A stretch of DNA of 64,000 nt from Roseisolibacter agri (GCF_030159095.1 NZ_BRXS01000003.1:310001-374000), one strand, 5' to 3'. Counted from the first letter of the stretch, positions 36,740 through 45,859 are shown. Notes: a model not told the origin generated them from the letters alone. A program made the numbers and translations.

Positions 36740-36967
36740 ATGCGGCCCTCGACGCTCCGACGTCTCAGCGGGATCCTGGTTCTGCTCTCGGGCGCCTGTG
36801 CCCGTCCGTCGCGGCTCCCGGCGACCATCCCGGCGGCCAGCGGCGAGCCCCGCGTCGCGTACGCGCTTCGCATGCTCGACCTCGCGGAACGGCGCGGCGC
36901 GGCCGCCGCGCAACTCGAGCGGCAGTACGGGTCGTGCCCAGCGAAGATGGGCGACTATGACGGCTGA
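36740..36967 (+). CDS. Small lipoprotein, possibly truncated by frameshift
   Basis: A 75-residue frame with a lipoprotein signal: MRPSTLRRLSGILVLLSGAC, the Cys being the lipidation site. After it come about 55 residues (PRVAYALRMLDLAERRGAAA) ending soon after SCPAKMGDYDG. Downstream, protein-like sequence continues in another frame (ADADAAAQVGALVRVAEGG) and then in a third (LPELQATAATG, HAYATIRMLIGDLDEL). One longer lipoprotein of about 200 residues may therefore have been broken by two frameshifts. If so, this frame is only its N-terminal part. Confidence 0.45.
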   Translation: MRPSTLRRLSGILVLLSGACARPSRLPATIPAASGEPRVAYALRMLDLAERRGAAAAQLERQYGSCPAKMGDYDG

Positions 36968-37041
36968 CGCGGACGCTGCGGCGCAGGTCGGGGCGCTGGT
37001 CCGCGTAGCGGAAGGCGGCGACGCTCGCCGCGCTCACCGTC

Positions 37042-37341
37042 ATGCTTCCCGAGTTGCAGGCCACAGCCGCCACGGGCAGTCGCATGCACGCGCTCCACGC
37101 GTACGCGACGATTCGCATGCTGATCGGCGACCTAGATGAGCTAGGCGCGAAGGACTGCGAACTGGCTGGCCGTATCACACATCCGGCCGCGCTGGTGAGC
37201 GAGAACTTGTTCCGCTCGGATGCGTCCTACCGCGTGCTCGCAGAACTCGAGTCCACCGGGCACTCGATGGCACAGCCCGCGGCCGAGGAGAGCGAGGCAC
37301 TGCAAACTCTCGCGGGCGCTCACGCGCTCAAGAATCGCTGA
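37042..37341 (+). CDS. Hypothetical 99-aa frame, possible C-terminal part of a broken lipoprotein
   Basis: Helical sequence: LHAYATIRMLIGDLDELGAK, then PAALVSENLFRSDASYRVL and a Glu/Ala-rich end. The ATG at 37042 lacks a clear ribosome site, and the frame is open upstream to a stop at about 37008 (AATLAALTV precedes the Met), which suggests that the true N-terminus lies in another frame. It may continue the lipoprotein that starts at 36740. No family is recognised. Confidence 0.35.
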   Translation: MLPELQATAATGSRMHALHAYATIRMLIGDLDELGAKDCELAGRITHPAALVSENLFRSDASYRVLAELESTGHSMAQPAAEESEALQTLAGAHALKNR

Positions 37342-37408
37342 CATGCGGTTGATGCCAGACTGGCTACGCGTCGACAGACGCGCCCATTGATGGGGCGGCA
37401 TTTCGCTC

Positions 37409-38173
37409 TTGGTGGCGTTCGGGCTCGTCTCGACTACCTGTGGGGCACAGGTGCTAGTGCCTCCCCGTGCCTCGCCGCCGACTGCGCCCATCGGCGCACC
37501 CGCGCCGGCGAGCCCCGCGCCGGCTCGTGGTCCAGGTGCGGCGGAGGTGCTCGCGAACCATCTGCAGTGGACCACGACGTCGCCGGCGACGCGTGCGCCG
37601 TACGCGGACGGCCAGTGCTCCTACGAGCTGGTGCTGCCGGACTCCATCGGACTGGCGATCACGACGAGCCCCAACACCACGGTCCGCGTTGCGGCGGCGG
37701 GCGACTGGTGGCCGCGCGAGCTTGTTGCCGCGCGGGACTCGGTCCTCGTGGTACGCGTCCTTGGAGCGCTCTGTAGCGGACCTGACGCGCTGAACGTGAA
37801 CGCGCAGGTGGCGCCGGCGCTGGTGGTGTTCCAGCACGCGGACCGGTACGGCATGGTGCCGCTGGAGGTCCCGCAGCCGTTCCACCTGCCGCTGCCGGGG
37901 CGGGTGCCCGTGGACGGTGGGACGTGGCAGACGCGAGGTGGCCTGTTCCAGGCGCGCCCCGGCGCGACGGCACAGCTGGCGAGTGCCGACACCACCGTCG
38001 AGCGCGTACCCGGGGTTCGCGTGCAGTGGGGAAATCCCACCGTAGCGACGGCGCCGGCTGCCGTCCCGCCACAGCCAGCGGGGCGACTGGCCAGGGCCGC
38101 CCAAGGACCTCACCGCGTGGGTGGAGGAGATGGCGCGCCGGTGACGGTCACTGCCCTGGCCAGGACGCCCTGA
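37409..38173 (+). CDS. Hypothetical exported island protein, 254 aa
   Basis: The N-terminus, with a TTG or GTG start, reads VAFGLVSTTCGAQVLVPPR, the end of a signal peptide. The usual charged first residues are missing, so the start may have been lost by a small frameshift: an ATG at 37390 lies in the wrong frame. A Pro/Ala-rich linker follows, then about 140 residues of beta-type sequence (GQCSYELVLPDSIGLAITTS, RDSVLVVRVLGALC, VVFQHADRYGMVPLEVPQ) that could be a surface-exposed sandwich, and a Pro/Ala-rich tail. No family is recognised. It is the last gene before the tRNA. Confidence 0.55.
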   Translation: MVAFGLVSTTCGAQVLVPPRASPPTAPIGAPAPASPAPARGPGAAEVLANHLQWTTTSPATRAPYADGQCSYELVLPDSIGLAITTSPNTTVRVAAAGDWWPRELVAARDSVLVVRVLGALCSGPDALNVNAQVAPALVVFQHADRYGMVPLEVPQPFHLPLPGRVPVDGGTWQTRGGLFQARPGATAQLASADTTVERVPGVRVQWGNPTVATAPAAVPPQPAGRLARAAQGPHRVGGGDGAPVTVTALARTP

Positions 38174-38200
38174 TCCGCGCACCGCGGTCGCCGAACGCGC

Positions 38201-38234
38201 GACGGCCCGCTCTCCACGTGGAGAGCGGGCCGTC
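38201..38234. terminator. Hairpin terminator of tRNA-Cys, island-side copy
   Basis: A 15-bp stem with the same arms as the hairpin at 31007, GACGGCCCGCTCTCC and its complement, around the loop ACGT. It lies 13 bases downstream of the tRNA-Cys gene in its direction of transcription, and just downstream of the last island gene on the + strand, so it can end both. Stem identity with the distant copy extends the island's direct repeat to nearly 100 bp. Confidence 0.82.
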
Positions 38235-38246
38235 GCGCTTCTTCAG

Positions 38247-38318
38247 AGGCACCGGTCGGAATCGAACCGACGAATAGCAGATTTGCAGTCTGCTGCCTTA
38301 CCACTTGGCCACGGTGCC
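38247..38318 (-). tRNA. tRNA-Cys (anticodon GCA)
   Basis: A complete cloverleaf: acceptor GGCACCG pairing with CGGTGCC, D arm GCCAAGTGGTAAGGC, anticodon stem GCAGA/TCTGC with loop CTGCAAA (anticodon GCA), variable TATTC, T arm GTCGG-TTCGATT-CCGAC, discriminator T (U in the RNA, standard for cysteine). CCA is not encoded. Its 3' half is duplicated at 31052, marking it as the integration target of the island. Confidence 0.96.
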
Positions 38319-38453
38319 GCACGCCCGGTCGGCCGACCCCCTCGGGGCCGCCAGCCGTTCACGGCGGGCATGCAAGATCGCCCGCCCCGCCCCCGCCACA
38401 CAACCCCCACCGCGCGCACGCGGGTGGCACCGCCCGTGCCTCCCGCACCGGCG

Positions 38454-39296
38454 ATGACCGACCCCGCCCCGCCCGCCGAGCGACGCACGCCGCCCCCGCT
38501 GCCGACCGGGCCACTCCGGCCGGTGCTCGTCGGGGCCATGCGGCTCGCCCGCGCGCGCTTCCACGACCTCCGCGCCGCCATCGGGCTCGTCGTCCTCGCC
38601 GGCGCCGCCCTGGCCGCGCTCCTCGGCGTCACCTTCGCCTGGGTCGCGCACCGCGTCCGCGCCGGCAGCACGCAGGCGTTCGACGAGGGTGTGCTGCGCT
38701 GGGTCGCCGCGCACCGCATCCCGTGGCTCGAGTCCACGCTGCTCGAGCTGACCTTCCTCGGCACCGGCACCGTCGTCGTCACCATCGCCGGCGTCGCGGC
38801 GCTCTTCCTCACGCTTACCCGCCAGCGCACCGCCGCCGCGCTGCTCCTCTGGTCCACGCTCGGCGCCATCCTGCTCAACAACGTGCTGAAGGCCGCGTTC
38901 GTCCGCCCGCGCCCCGAGCTGTTCACCTGGGGCACGCACGTGCGCACGACGTCGTTCCCGTCGGGCCACGCGATGAGCGCCGCGGCCATCTACGGCACCG
39001 TCGCCTTCCTCGCCGCGCGGCTCGCGCCGCAGCGCCGCACGCGGATCGCGATCTACGCCGTCGCGGCCGTCCTCATCGTCCTCGTCGCGGCCAGCCGCGT
39101 CTACCTCGGCGTCCACTACCCCACCGACGTCGCCGCGGGCCTGCTGGTCGGCTTCGCGTGGGCGGCGTTCTGCACCGCGGCGCTCGAGGCGGGGCAGTTC
39201 CTGGGCGGACGCCGCCGCCGCACCGGCGACGATGGCGGCGAGACCGGCGAACGTCAGCCCGCGGCCAGCACCCGGTCGAACACGCGCTCGAAGTAG
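38454..39296 (+). CDS. PAP2-family membrane phosphatase
   Basis: A 280-residue protein with a Pro-rich cytoplasmic start and about six membrane helices. The three-part phosphatase signature is complete: KAAFVRPRP (K-x6-RP), SFPSGHAMS (PSGH) and SRVYLGVHYPTD (SR-x5-H-x3-D). The family dephosphorylates lipid phosphates such as phosphatidic acid, phosphatidylglycerophosphate or undecaprenyl diphosphate at the outer face of the inner membrane. The ATG at 38454 was chosen; an in-frame ATG at 38370 is possible. Its last 43 bases overlap the convergent gene on the other strand. Confidence 0.9.
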   Translation: MTDPAPPAERRTPPPLPTGPLRPVLVGAMRLARARFHDLRAAIGLVVLAGAALAALLGVTFAWVAHRVRAGSTQAFDEGVLRWVAAHRIPWLESTLLELTFLGTGTVVVTIAGVAALFLTLTRQRTAAALLLWSTLGAILLNNVLKAAFVRPRPELFTWGTHVRTTSFPSGHAMSAAAIYGTVAFLAARLAPQRRTRIAIYAVAAVLIVLVAASRVYLGVHYPTDVAAGLLVGFAWAAFCTAALEAGQFLGGRRRRTGDDGGETGERQPAASTRSNTRSK

Positions 39297-39721
39297 GACG
39301 CCTCGTCCACCGCGGGCGTCCAGGGCTCGGGGCCTTCCAGGAACGTGGGGTCGGCCTGCCACCGCGCCACCGCGCGCGCGCACGCCGCCTCGTTCTCCAC
39401 GAACAGGCGCGTCAGCGCGTCCGCGCGGTCGCGCACCAGCGAGTCGCCCGCGCGCGAGTCCTCGTCGGTGCGCGCGGTGATCTCGTCCACCAGCTCGCGC
39501 ACGGCGGTCACGCTGCCCTGCGTCAGCAGCAGCATCGCCAGCGTCGCGCGCGGCGACAGCTCGCCGTCCAGGCAGCGCAGTAGCGTGCGCCGCGCCGACT
39601 CCGGCCCGACGTCGCGCGTCAGCCGCGCCACCAGCTCCGCCTCTAGCCCCTCGCGGCCCGGTTGGTCGCGGCGGAGCGGACGCGTGGTCGCGTGCCCGGG
39701 ATCGGGGAACGGCGTCGTCAT
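39254..39721 (-). CDS. Hypothetical protein, 155 aa
   Basis: A soluble helical protein: GREGLEAELVARLTRDVG, RRTLLRCLDGELSPRATLAM, REILVDE-like ELVDEITART, and a C-terminal ASYFERVFDRVL. One Cys is present. The start MTTPFPDP was chosen; the upstream frame is Arg-rich and unlikely. It overlaps the convergent PAP2 gene by 43 bases. No family is recognised, though the regular helices suggest a small regulatory protein. Confidence 0.65.
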   Translation of the reverse strand: MTTPFPDPGHATTRPLRRDQPGREGLEAELVARLTRDVGPESARRTLLRCLDGELSPRATLAMLLLTQGSVTAVRELVDEITARTDEDSRAGDSLVRDRADALTRLFVENEAACARAVARWQADPTFLEGPEPWTPAVDEASYFERVFDRVLAAG

Positions 39722-39925
39722 CCGACCGTCCGCTCGCGACCGCGCACGCCGCGCCGCGCCGTCCCACCATGCTGTCGCATCGCCGGCTCCTCGCCCCCTG
39801 GGGATGTCCACCCGTACCGATTCCGCGATGCGCGAGCAGGCCGCGTGCCGTGCCGAGCGCGGGATGCGCGCGAGGCCCGGTCGGCAGCTGCCGACCGGGC
39901 CTCGCGTCTCCGCGTCACGCCGGGC

Positions 39926-42169
39926 TCAGAAGCCCTGCAGCGCGTCGTCCGAGTCGTCGTCGTCGAACGGGATCAGGCGCGCCGGGTCGGCGCTCAGCCG
40001 GCCGGTGGGCAGCTGCACCTGCGGGGCCTGCGGCGCCGCCGCGGCCGGGCGGGCCGGCGGGACGGGGGCGCTGCCGCGCACGGGCGTCGGACGGGCCGGC
40101 GCCGCCGCGCGGCGCGGCGGGGTCGCGGCCTGACGCGCGGCCGGGCGCGCCGGACGGGCCGGACGCGACGCCGGCGGCTCCGCGCTCGGCGCGGCCGGCG
40201 CGGCGGCCGGCGCCACGCGGCGCACGGTCGTCTCGGAGAGCTGGAACGTGCCCACCAGCTCGCGCATCGCCTCGGACTGGCTCGACATCTCGATCGCCGC
40301 GCTCGACGACTGCTCGGCGCTCGCCGCGACCTGCTGCGTCACCGTGTTCATCGCCTCCAGGCCGCCGTTGATCTGGCCCACGCCCTGGTCCTGCTGCTCG
40401 CTCGCCGCCGCGATCTCCGCCATCACCTCGCTCACCTTCGCGACGTCGGCGTTGATGCGCTGCAGGTGGTGGAGCACCTCGGCGTTGAGCGACACGCCCT
40501 CGTCCGCGTTGCGCACGCTCTCCTCGATCAGCGCGCCGGTGTTGCGCGCCGCTTCCGCGCTGCGGAGCGCGAGCGCGCGGACCTCTTCCGCCACGACTGC
40601 GAAGCCGCGCCCCGCGTCGCCCGCGCGCGCCGCTTCGACGGCGGCGTTGAGCGCGAGCAGGTTCGTCTGGAACGCGATCTCGTCGATCGTCTTCACGATC
40701 TTCGCCGTCGAGTCGCTCGACTGCTTGATGCGCGTCACCGCGCCGCTGAGCTTCTCCATGCTCGACACGCCGGCCGCCGCGCCGCTGCGCGCGTTCTCCG
40801 CCATGCCGCGCGCCTGCTGCGCGTTCGACGCGTTCTGCTTCGCCGTCGACGCCAGCTCGTGCAGGCTCGCCGACACCTCCTCCAGCGACCCGGCCTGCTG
40901 CGACGAGCCCTGCGCGAGCGCCGCGCTGCCCGACGCGATCTCGCCGCTGGCGCCCGCCACCTGCTCGGCCGACGCGGCCACCTGCGACAGCGCGGCGTCG
41001 AGGTTCGCGACCGTGCGGTTCAGGCGGCCCTTCAGCGCCTCGAACTCACCCGAGTACGTGCCCGTCATCCGCGCGCGCATGTCGCGCTCGGCCACGCGCT
41101 CCAGCACCGCGTTCACCTCGGCCACCGGCGCCGCGACCGCGGCCAGCGTGCCGTTCATCCCCTCGACCAGCTCGCGGTACGCGCCGGCGAACTTCTCCGC
41201 GTCGCCGCGCGCCGACAGCTCGCCGCGCTGCGCCGCCGCCACCACCGCGCCGCCCTCCGTGATGAGCGCCTGCAGCGACGTCTGCACCTGCGCGAACGAG
41301 TGCGACAGCACGTCCGCGTCGCTGCGCGGCGTGATCGGCACGCTCACGTCGCCGGCCGCCACGCGCTGCGCCGCGCCCGCCAGCTCCACCTGCGCCGCCA
41401 CGATCTCGCGGAACGACGCGGCCAGCATCCCGACCTCGTCCTTCGTGTCGATCTTCACCTGCTGGTCCGTGTCGCCGAGGGCCAGCAGGCGCATCTTCGC
41501 GGTGATCTCGCGCATCGGGCGCGAGATGTCGCGCGACAACCCGAACGCGACGAAGACGCCGAACAGGATGCAGAACGCGACCGCGCCGACGACGCTGCGC
41601 TGCGTGACGGTGAACGTCGCCGCGCCGAACGCGACCTGCTTCTTCGAGCCCTCCTCCGCCGCGTCCACGATGCGGCCGAGCGCCGCCGTCGCCGCGTCGA
41701 ACTGCGACTGCGAGTCGCCGCTCAGCAGCTCCAGCGCCGACGTGTCGGCGTTCGCCTTCGCGAACTCGACGACCTTCGCGCTCGTCTCGCGGTACGCCGC
41801 CCAGCTGGTCTTGAAGTCCGCGAACGCCGCCGAGTCGTCCTTCGACGTCAGCGTCGGCCCCAGCTTCTTCAGCTCCGTGTCGATCGTCTCCTGGTACACG
41901 CCCATCTCGGCCGTGTAGCCGTCGATGTCGACCGACTCGTGCGAGGCCACCGTCAGCGCCTCGGCGCCGCGGTAGTCGGCCGACGCCTTGCTCACCGCGA
42001 GCGAGTAGCGCACGCTCGGCAGCCAGTGCTTGCCGAGATCGACGGCGACGTCGTTGACGCGCGAGGTGCCGCGCAGCGCGAGAACGCCCAGCGCGCCCGT
42101 GAGGGCGATCAGGACGGCGAACGACGCGGCGAGCTTCCTCGCCAGGGGCAGGTTGCGGAACCAGCGCAT
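39926..42169 (-). CDS. Methyl-accepting chemotaxis protein
   Basis: A 747-residue chemoreceptor. Membrane helices lie at about residues 11-31 and 190-212, enclosing a four-helix-bundle-type periplasmic sensor ([20 protein letters not shown]). HAMP domains follow ([20 protein letters not shown]). The signalling hairpin tip is [21 protein letters not shown], flanked by long coiled coils with Gln/Glu/Ala methylation regions ([20 protein letters not shown]). The C-terminal 100 residues are Pro/Ala/Arg-rich and end in an acidic cluster, [13 protein letters not shown], which may tether adaptor or adaptation enzymes. No che genes are nearby. The start MRWFRNLPL precedes the first helix directly. Confidence 0.94.
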   Translation of the reverse strand: MRWFRNLPLARKLAASFAVLIALTGALGVLALRGTSRVNDVAVDLGKHWLPSVRYSLAVSKASADYRGAEALTVASHESVDIDGYTAEMGVYQETIDTELKKLGPTLTSKDDSAAFADFKTSWAAYRETSAKVVEFAKANADTSALELLSGDSQSQFDAATAALGRIVDAAEEGSKKQVAFGAATFTVTQRSVVGAVAFCILFGVFVAFGLSRDISRPMREITAKMRLLALGDTDQQVKIDTKDEVGMLAASFREIVAAQVELAGAAQRVAAGDVSVPITPRSDADVLSHSFAQVQTSLQALITEGGAVVAAAQRGELSARGDAEKFAGAYRELVEGMNGTLAAVAAPVAEVNAVLERVAERDMRARMTGTYSGEFEALKGRLNRTVANLDAALSQVAASAEQVAGASGEIASGSAALAQGSSQQAGSLEEVSASLHELASTAKQNASNAQQARGMAENARSGAAAGVSSMEKLSGAVTRIKQSSDSTAKIVKTIDEIAFQTNLLALNAAVEAARAGDAGRGFAVVAEEVRALALRSAEAARNTGALIEESVRNADEGVSLNAEVLHHLQRINADVAKVSEVMAEIAAASEQQDQGVGQINGGLEAMNTVTQQVAASAEQSSSAAIEMSSQSEAMRELVGTFQLSETTVRRVAPAAAPAAPSAEPPASRPARPARPAARQAATPPRRAAAPARPTPVRGSAPVPPARPAAAAPQAPQVQLPTGRLSADPARLIPFDDDDSDDALQGF

Positions 42170-42431
42170 GGGACCGGACGTGAGCAGGGACGGACGACTC
42201 GTCGTGCCGGCGGCGGCACGGGCGGGATCTGGCGGGCGATGACCAGCCCACGGGCCAGTATCGACGGCCCGCCCGCGCAGCTTGACGATCCCGTCACGGA
42301 TCGCCGGCCACACGGTTCGGGCACCAGGGTCGAGTGTCGGCACGACCGTCGCGCGACTCCAACATGACATTCGACTCACAAACGCCCGTCACCGAACGAC
42401 TTCCGGCATCCGTCCTGCACCCCGGCCGCGC

Positions 42432-43163
42432 GTGCCCCGCGCCGCGCGCTCCGCCGCCCCCACCGACGACGACCTGCCCCCGCCCGCCCGGCGCCCGTTC
42501 GACGTGAACGTGGCGCTGCGGCGCATCGCGCGCGCGGTGCAGCCGTACGCGCCCGCGGCGATGTTCGCGCTGAAGGAGGGCGACGACGCGCACCCGCCCT
42601 ACGCGACGCTCTTCCAGCAGCTCGTCGCGTGCATCCTCTCGATCCGCACGTACGACGAGGTGAGCCTGCCGCTCGCCCGCCGGCTGTTCGCGCGCGCCGA
42701 CTCACCGGCGGCGATCGCGGCGCTCTCCATCAAGGAGCTCGACGCGCTGATCGCCGAGTCGACCTTCCACGAGGCGAAGGCGCGGCAGATCCACGCGCTG
42801 GCCGCGCGCACGGCCACGGAGTTCGGCGGCACGCTGCCGCCCGACGCCGAGATCCTCACGAGCTTCGCCGGCGTGGGCCCCAAGTGCGCGCACCTCGCCC
42901 TCGGCGTCGCGGCGGGCGTCCCGCTCATCAGCGTGGACATCCACGTGCACCGCGTCACCAACCGCTGGGGCTACGTCGCCGCGTCGACGCCCGAGCGCAC
43001 GCTCGCGGCGCTGGAGGAGGTGCTGCCGAAGCGCCACTGGATCGGGATCAACCGCCTGCTCGTGCCGTTCGGGAAGCACGTGTGCACGGGCGTGCGGCCG
43101 AAGTGCTCGACATGCCCGGTGCTGGACATGTGCGCGCGGGTGGGAGTCACGTCGCACCGTTGA
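42432..43163 (+). CDS. Endonuclease III-like DNA glycosylase
   Basis: A 243-residue base-excision-repair enzyme of the HhH-GPD family. The helix-hairpin-helix reads SFAGVGPKCAHLALG, with the catalytic Lys, and the catalytic Asp is in SVDIHVHRV. The C-terminal iron-sulfur loop has the exact C-x6-C-x2-C-x5-C spacing (CTGVRPKCSTCPVLDMC). The family removes oxidised pyrimidines and cleaves the abasic site. The start is uncertain: a GTG at 42432 is preferred, while in-frame ATGs upstream add unlike sequence. The early part differs somewhat from E. coli Nth (LFQQLVACILSIRTYDEVS), so it may be a paralogue with another substrate. Confidence 0.88.
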   Translation: MPRAARSAAPTDDDLPPPARRPFDVNVALRRIARAVQPYAPAAMFALKEGDDAHPPYATLFQQLVACILSIRTYDEVSLPLARRLFARADSPAAIAALSIKELDALIAESTFHEAKARQIHALAARTATEFGGTLPPDAEILTSFAGVGPKCAHLALGVAAGVPLISVDIHVHRVTNRWGYVAASTPERTLAALEEVLPKRHWIGINRLLVPFGKHVCTGVRPKCSTCPVLDMCARVGVTSHR

Positions 43164-43318
43164 CCGGAACGGCGGAGGACGGAACGGCGAAAGACGATGG
43201 AGCGGAGGACGGAACGGCGTGAAACGGAAAGGCGGACCCTCATGGCTTGAAGCTGCAAGCCGAGAGGTCCGCCCTATCGTTTCACGCCCTTCCGTCCTCC
43301 GCCGTTCCGTTCTCCGCC
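43164..43318. repeat. Family B palindromic repeat, copy 1
   Basis: It fills the gap between the convergent endonuclease III and amidotransferase genes. Left-arm units GCGGAGGACGGAACGGCG are iterated, then GAAACGGAAAGGCGGACC; the right arm mirrors them as GGTCCGCC and CCTTCCGTCCTCCGCCG. A short non-pairing centre lies around 43240-43262. It can form a hairpin of roughly 60 bp, and its place between two stop codons suits a terminator for both genes. Confidence 0.78.
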
Positions 43319-44158
43319 TTATCGGCGCTCGCTGTACTCGACGCAGGCCCTGACGAAGGCCTCGAAGAGTGGCTTCGAGGAGGGATCGTCCGCATCGAAC
43401 ACCTCCGGGTGCCACTGCACGCCCACCACGAAGCCCTCACCCGTTCCCTCGACGGCTTCGACGACGCCGTCCGGCGCGACCGCGGTGATCGCCAGCCCCT
43501 CACCGAGGGTCTTCACCGACTGGTGGTGCATGCTGTTCACCTGCACCGACGAGCGCTCCAGCGCCGCCTCCAGGCGCGAGCCCGGCGTCACCGCCACCGG
43601 GTGGGCCAGGTGCGTGCGCGTGAAGCCGCGGGTCGGGTAGCAGTCGTGCTGCAGGTGCGTCCCGAGCTGCGCGGGGATGTCCTGGTAGAGCGATCCGCCG
43701 CAGGCGACGTTGATGACCTGCGCGCCGCGGCAGAGCCCCAGCACCGGCATCCCGTCGGCGATCGCCCAGCGGGCCAGCTGCAGCTCCACCGCGTCGCGCG
43801 CGGCGTCCAGCCGGCCCACCTCGGGGCGCATCGGCTCGCCGTAGTTCACCGGGTCCATGTCCACGCCGCCCGGGATCAGCAGCCCGTCCAGGTGCTCGTA
43901 GAGCGCGCGCACGGTCGCCAGGTCGTCCGCGAACAGCGGGATCATGAGCGGCACGCCGCCCACCATCGTCACCGCCCGGAAGTAGCGCTGGTTCATCACC
44001 CAGCTCTCCGGCAGCCCGTCGGGGATCCCCTCGATCGCGTGGAGGGTCTGCGTGGTGACGCCGATGACGGGGCGCCGGAGGGCCGGCGACGCCGCCCCAT
44101 GGGCGGTCCCGAGAGCGGGGGCGTCGAACATCGCGGGGAGCGTGGGAGCGTGCGTCAT
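43319..44158 (-). CDS. Class I glutamine-amidotransferase-like hydrolase (peptidase C26, PuuD-like)
   Basis: A 279-residue protein of the gamma-glutamyl hydrolase type. The nucleophile Cys lies in LGLCRGAQVINV, the oxyanion-hole block in GLLIPGGVDMDP, and the His-Glu pair in GVQWHPEVF. The family cleaves gamma-glutamyl amide bonds, for example in gamma-glutamyl-GABA. Starts at 44158, 44131 or 44182 are all possible; 44158 (MTHAPTL) follows a weak CAGG. It is the last gene of the minus-strand ATP-grasp cluster, where a hydrolase of gamma-glutamyl bonds could trim or recycle the product made by the neighbouring ligases. Confidence 0.9.
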   Translation of the reverse strand: MTHAPTLPAMFDAPALGTAHGAASPALRRPVIGVTTQTLHAIEGIPDGLPESWVMNQRYFRAVTMVGGVPLMIPLFADDLATVRALYEHLDGLLIPGGVDMDPVNYGEPMRPEVGRLDAARDAVELQLARWAIADGMPVLGLCRGAQVINVACGGSLYQDIPAQLGTHLQHDCYPTRGFTRTHLAHPVAVTPGSRLEAALERSSVQVNSMHHQSVKTLGEGLAITAVAPDGVVEAVEGTGEGFVVGVQWHPEVFDADDPSSKPLFEAFVRACVEYSERR

Positions 44159-44364
44159 GACCTGCGACACGGGTACCGCCATATAAGGAGCGGGCCGGCA
44201 CCGGGTGCCGGCCGCGAGACTACGAGCTGCGAGGCGGGACTGCTGAGGATGGGACAGGGCACGGTCCGCGCCGTCGGGGCGCGACGGCGCCGACGACTCG
44301 TATCCTACCCCGTCGGCCCCGCCACTTCCCGTGACACTTTCGTGGAGCGGGACGGAGCGTGACC

Positions 44365-45717
44365 TCAGGGCTGCGGCCGGGCCTCCGGCGCCGGCCGGGC
44401 GGCGGGCGCGACGGGCCCACCGATCCCGCCGTTCCCGTCGGGACGCTCCGGCCGCTCGGCGCGCGAGGCGGCGGCCGCCACCGTCGCCGTCTCCACCGCC
44501 ACCGGGACCGCGCGCCCGTGGACGCCGTCCTGTCCGGTCCCCGCTCGCCGCCCGGCCGCCGTGGCGTCCGTTGCGGCGGAGTCCGTCTCGGCGGGACGAT
44601 CCAGGACCTCGTCCGTCACGCCCTCGGCCGTCTCGGCGATCAGCTGGTCGACCACCGCCTCCAGGCTCCCCGTCCGCTCGAAGGTCCGCAGCTGCCGGTC
44701 GGCGCTCGAGCCCTCCTCCAGGATGCGGTAGACGTACTCGACCTCCTTCCGCGTCCCCAGCTCGTCCACGACGTCGCCGAGGAACCACTCGACCAGCTCG
44801 CGGATGAGGACCGGCGCCGGCTGCTCCACCCCGCGGCCGAAGTCGATCAGCTTCCCGGAGAGCCCGAAGCGCATCGCGCGCCACTTGTTCTCCTCGATCA
44901 GCCGCGACGAGTAGTCGCGCCACGCGAGGTTGTCGCGGCGCAGCTTCCACAGCTTGTACGCCAGCGCCTGCACGATGGCGGCGATGCACACCGCCTCGTC
45001 CACGCGCGTGCACGCGTCGCAGATGCGGAACTCGATCGTCGGGTACTTGTAGTGCGGCCGGACGTCCCACCAGATCTTCGAGCCGTTCGGGATGCAGCCG
45101 GTCTCGGTGAGCGTCTGCACGTACTGATCGAACTCGCTCCACCCCGAGAGCCGCGTCGGGATGCCGGTGCGCGGGAAGCCGCGGAACACCGACGAGCGGT
45201 ACGACTTGAGCCCCGTGTTGCGCCCGATCCAGAACGGGGAGCTGGTGGAGAGGCAGAGCAGGTGCGGGAGGAAGTAGCGGACGCAGTTGACCAGGTCGAT
45301 GGCCAGCTCGCGGTCCTCGATCCCCACGTGGATGTGCATCCCGAAGATCAGCAGGCGGTGGGCGAGGTCGCCCATGTCCTGCTTCACGCCCACGTAGCGC
45401 TCCAGCGGCGTGATCTCCTGCTCCCACCAGTGCGTGAACGGGTGGCTGCCGGCGCTGGCGATCGCGAGGCCGTCCTTGGCCAGCAGCCGGTTCATCGTCC
45501 CGCGCAGGCGCAGCAGCTCGCGGCGCACCTCGGCCGGCGTGCGGCAGACGGGCGTCGCGACCTCCACCATCGACTGGTGCAGCTCGGGCTTGAGCTCCAG
45601 CTCGTCGAAGGCCTGGTCCTCCAGCATGCGCCCGATGTGGCTCCGCAGCGCGCGCGACTGCGTGTCCACGATCTGGTATTCCTCTTCGACGCCGAGCGTG
45701 AACGACGGCTGCTGCAT
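44365..45717 (-). CDS. GCS2-type carboxylate-amine ligase (YbdK family)
   Basis: A 450-residue ATP-dependent ligase of the glutamate-cysteine ligase 2 family, which forms an amide between a carboxylate (often the gamma-carboxylate of Glu) and an amine. Motifs: N-terminal FTLGVEEEYQIVD, the metal/ATP site FGMHIHVGIED, TSSPFWIGRNTGL, and YPTIEFRICDACTR. The C-terminal 80 residues are Ala/Glu/Arg-rich and disordered, beyond the usual family length of about 370. The ATG is preceded by CAGGAGCT, a good ribosome site. It lies in the middle of four ATP-grasp ligases, so at least five amide- or ester-forming enzymes are clustered. Confidence 0.92.
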   Translation of the reverse strand: MQQPSFTLGVEEEYQIVDTQSRALRSHIGRMLEDQAFDELELKPELHQSMVEVATPVCRTPAEVRRELLRLRGTMNRLLAKDGLAIASAGSHPFTHWWEQEITPLERYVGVKQDMGDLAHRLLIFGMHIHVGIEDRELAIDLVNCVRYFLPHLLCLSTSSPFWIGRNTGLKSYRSSVFRGFPRTGIPTRLSGWSEFDQYVQTLTETGCIPNGSKIWWDVRPHYKYPTIEFRICDACTRVDEAVCIAAIVQALAYKLWKLRRDNLAWRDYSSRLIEENKWRAMRFGLSGKLIDFGRGVEQPAPVLIRELVEWFLGDVVDELGTRKEVEYVYRILEEGSSADRQLRTFERTGSLEAVVDQLIAETAEGVTDEVLDRPAETDSAATDATAAGRRAGTGQDGVHGRAVPVAVETATVAAAASRAERPERPDGNGGIGGPVAPAARPAPEARPQP

Positions 45718-45859
45718 GCGAGCTCCTGGAGCCCTCTCGGTCCGCGTGTCGCGGGATGTGGCGGGCCCCGGTGGCCCGGCCGGTCTCGGTGCGGTGCTGC
45801 GCGCTGGACGTCCGCGGCGCCCCAGGAACGGATGGCGCACGGCCCGTGCCGGGGGCGGC

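Larger units (their letters stand above)
31052..38297. mobile_element. 7.2-kb genomic island integrated at tRNA-Cys
   Basis: The interval between the duplicated tRNA-Cys 3' halves, each next to the same terminator hairpin. Inside, base composition is visibly lower in G+C than on either side, codon third positions are relaxed, and most genes are unknown. No integrase, recombinase, transposase or replication gene is recognisable, so the element has lost its mobility genes or depends on outside enzymes. Its cargo includes a c-di-GMP riboswitch and the kinase-TssB-TssC gene. The intact tRNA lies at the right end (minus strand), so the right-hand 3' half and terminator were probably brought in by the element. 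Confidence 0.8.

Noticed and set aside
31052-38297. An integrase or transposase gene inside the island
   Set aside because: None of the island frames shows a tyrosine or serine recombinase pattern; the only large gene is the kinase-TssB-TssC fusion.
43164-43318. CRISPR array suggested by repeated GCGGAGGACGGAACG units
   Set aside because: Units are uneven, without unique spacers of constant size, and they mirror each other as a palindrome; no cas gene is present.
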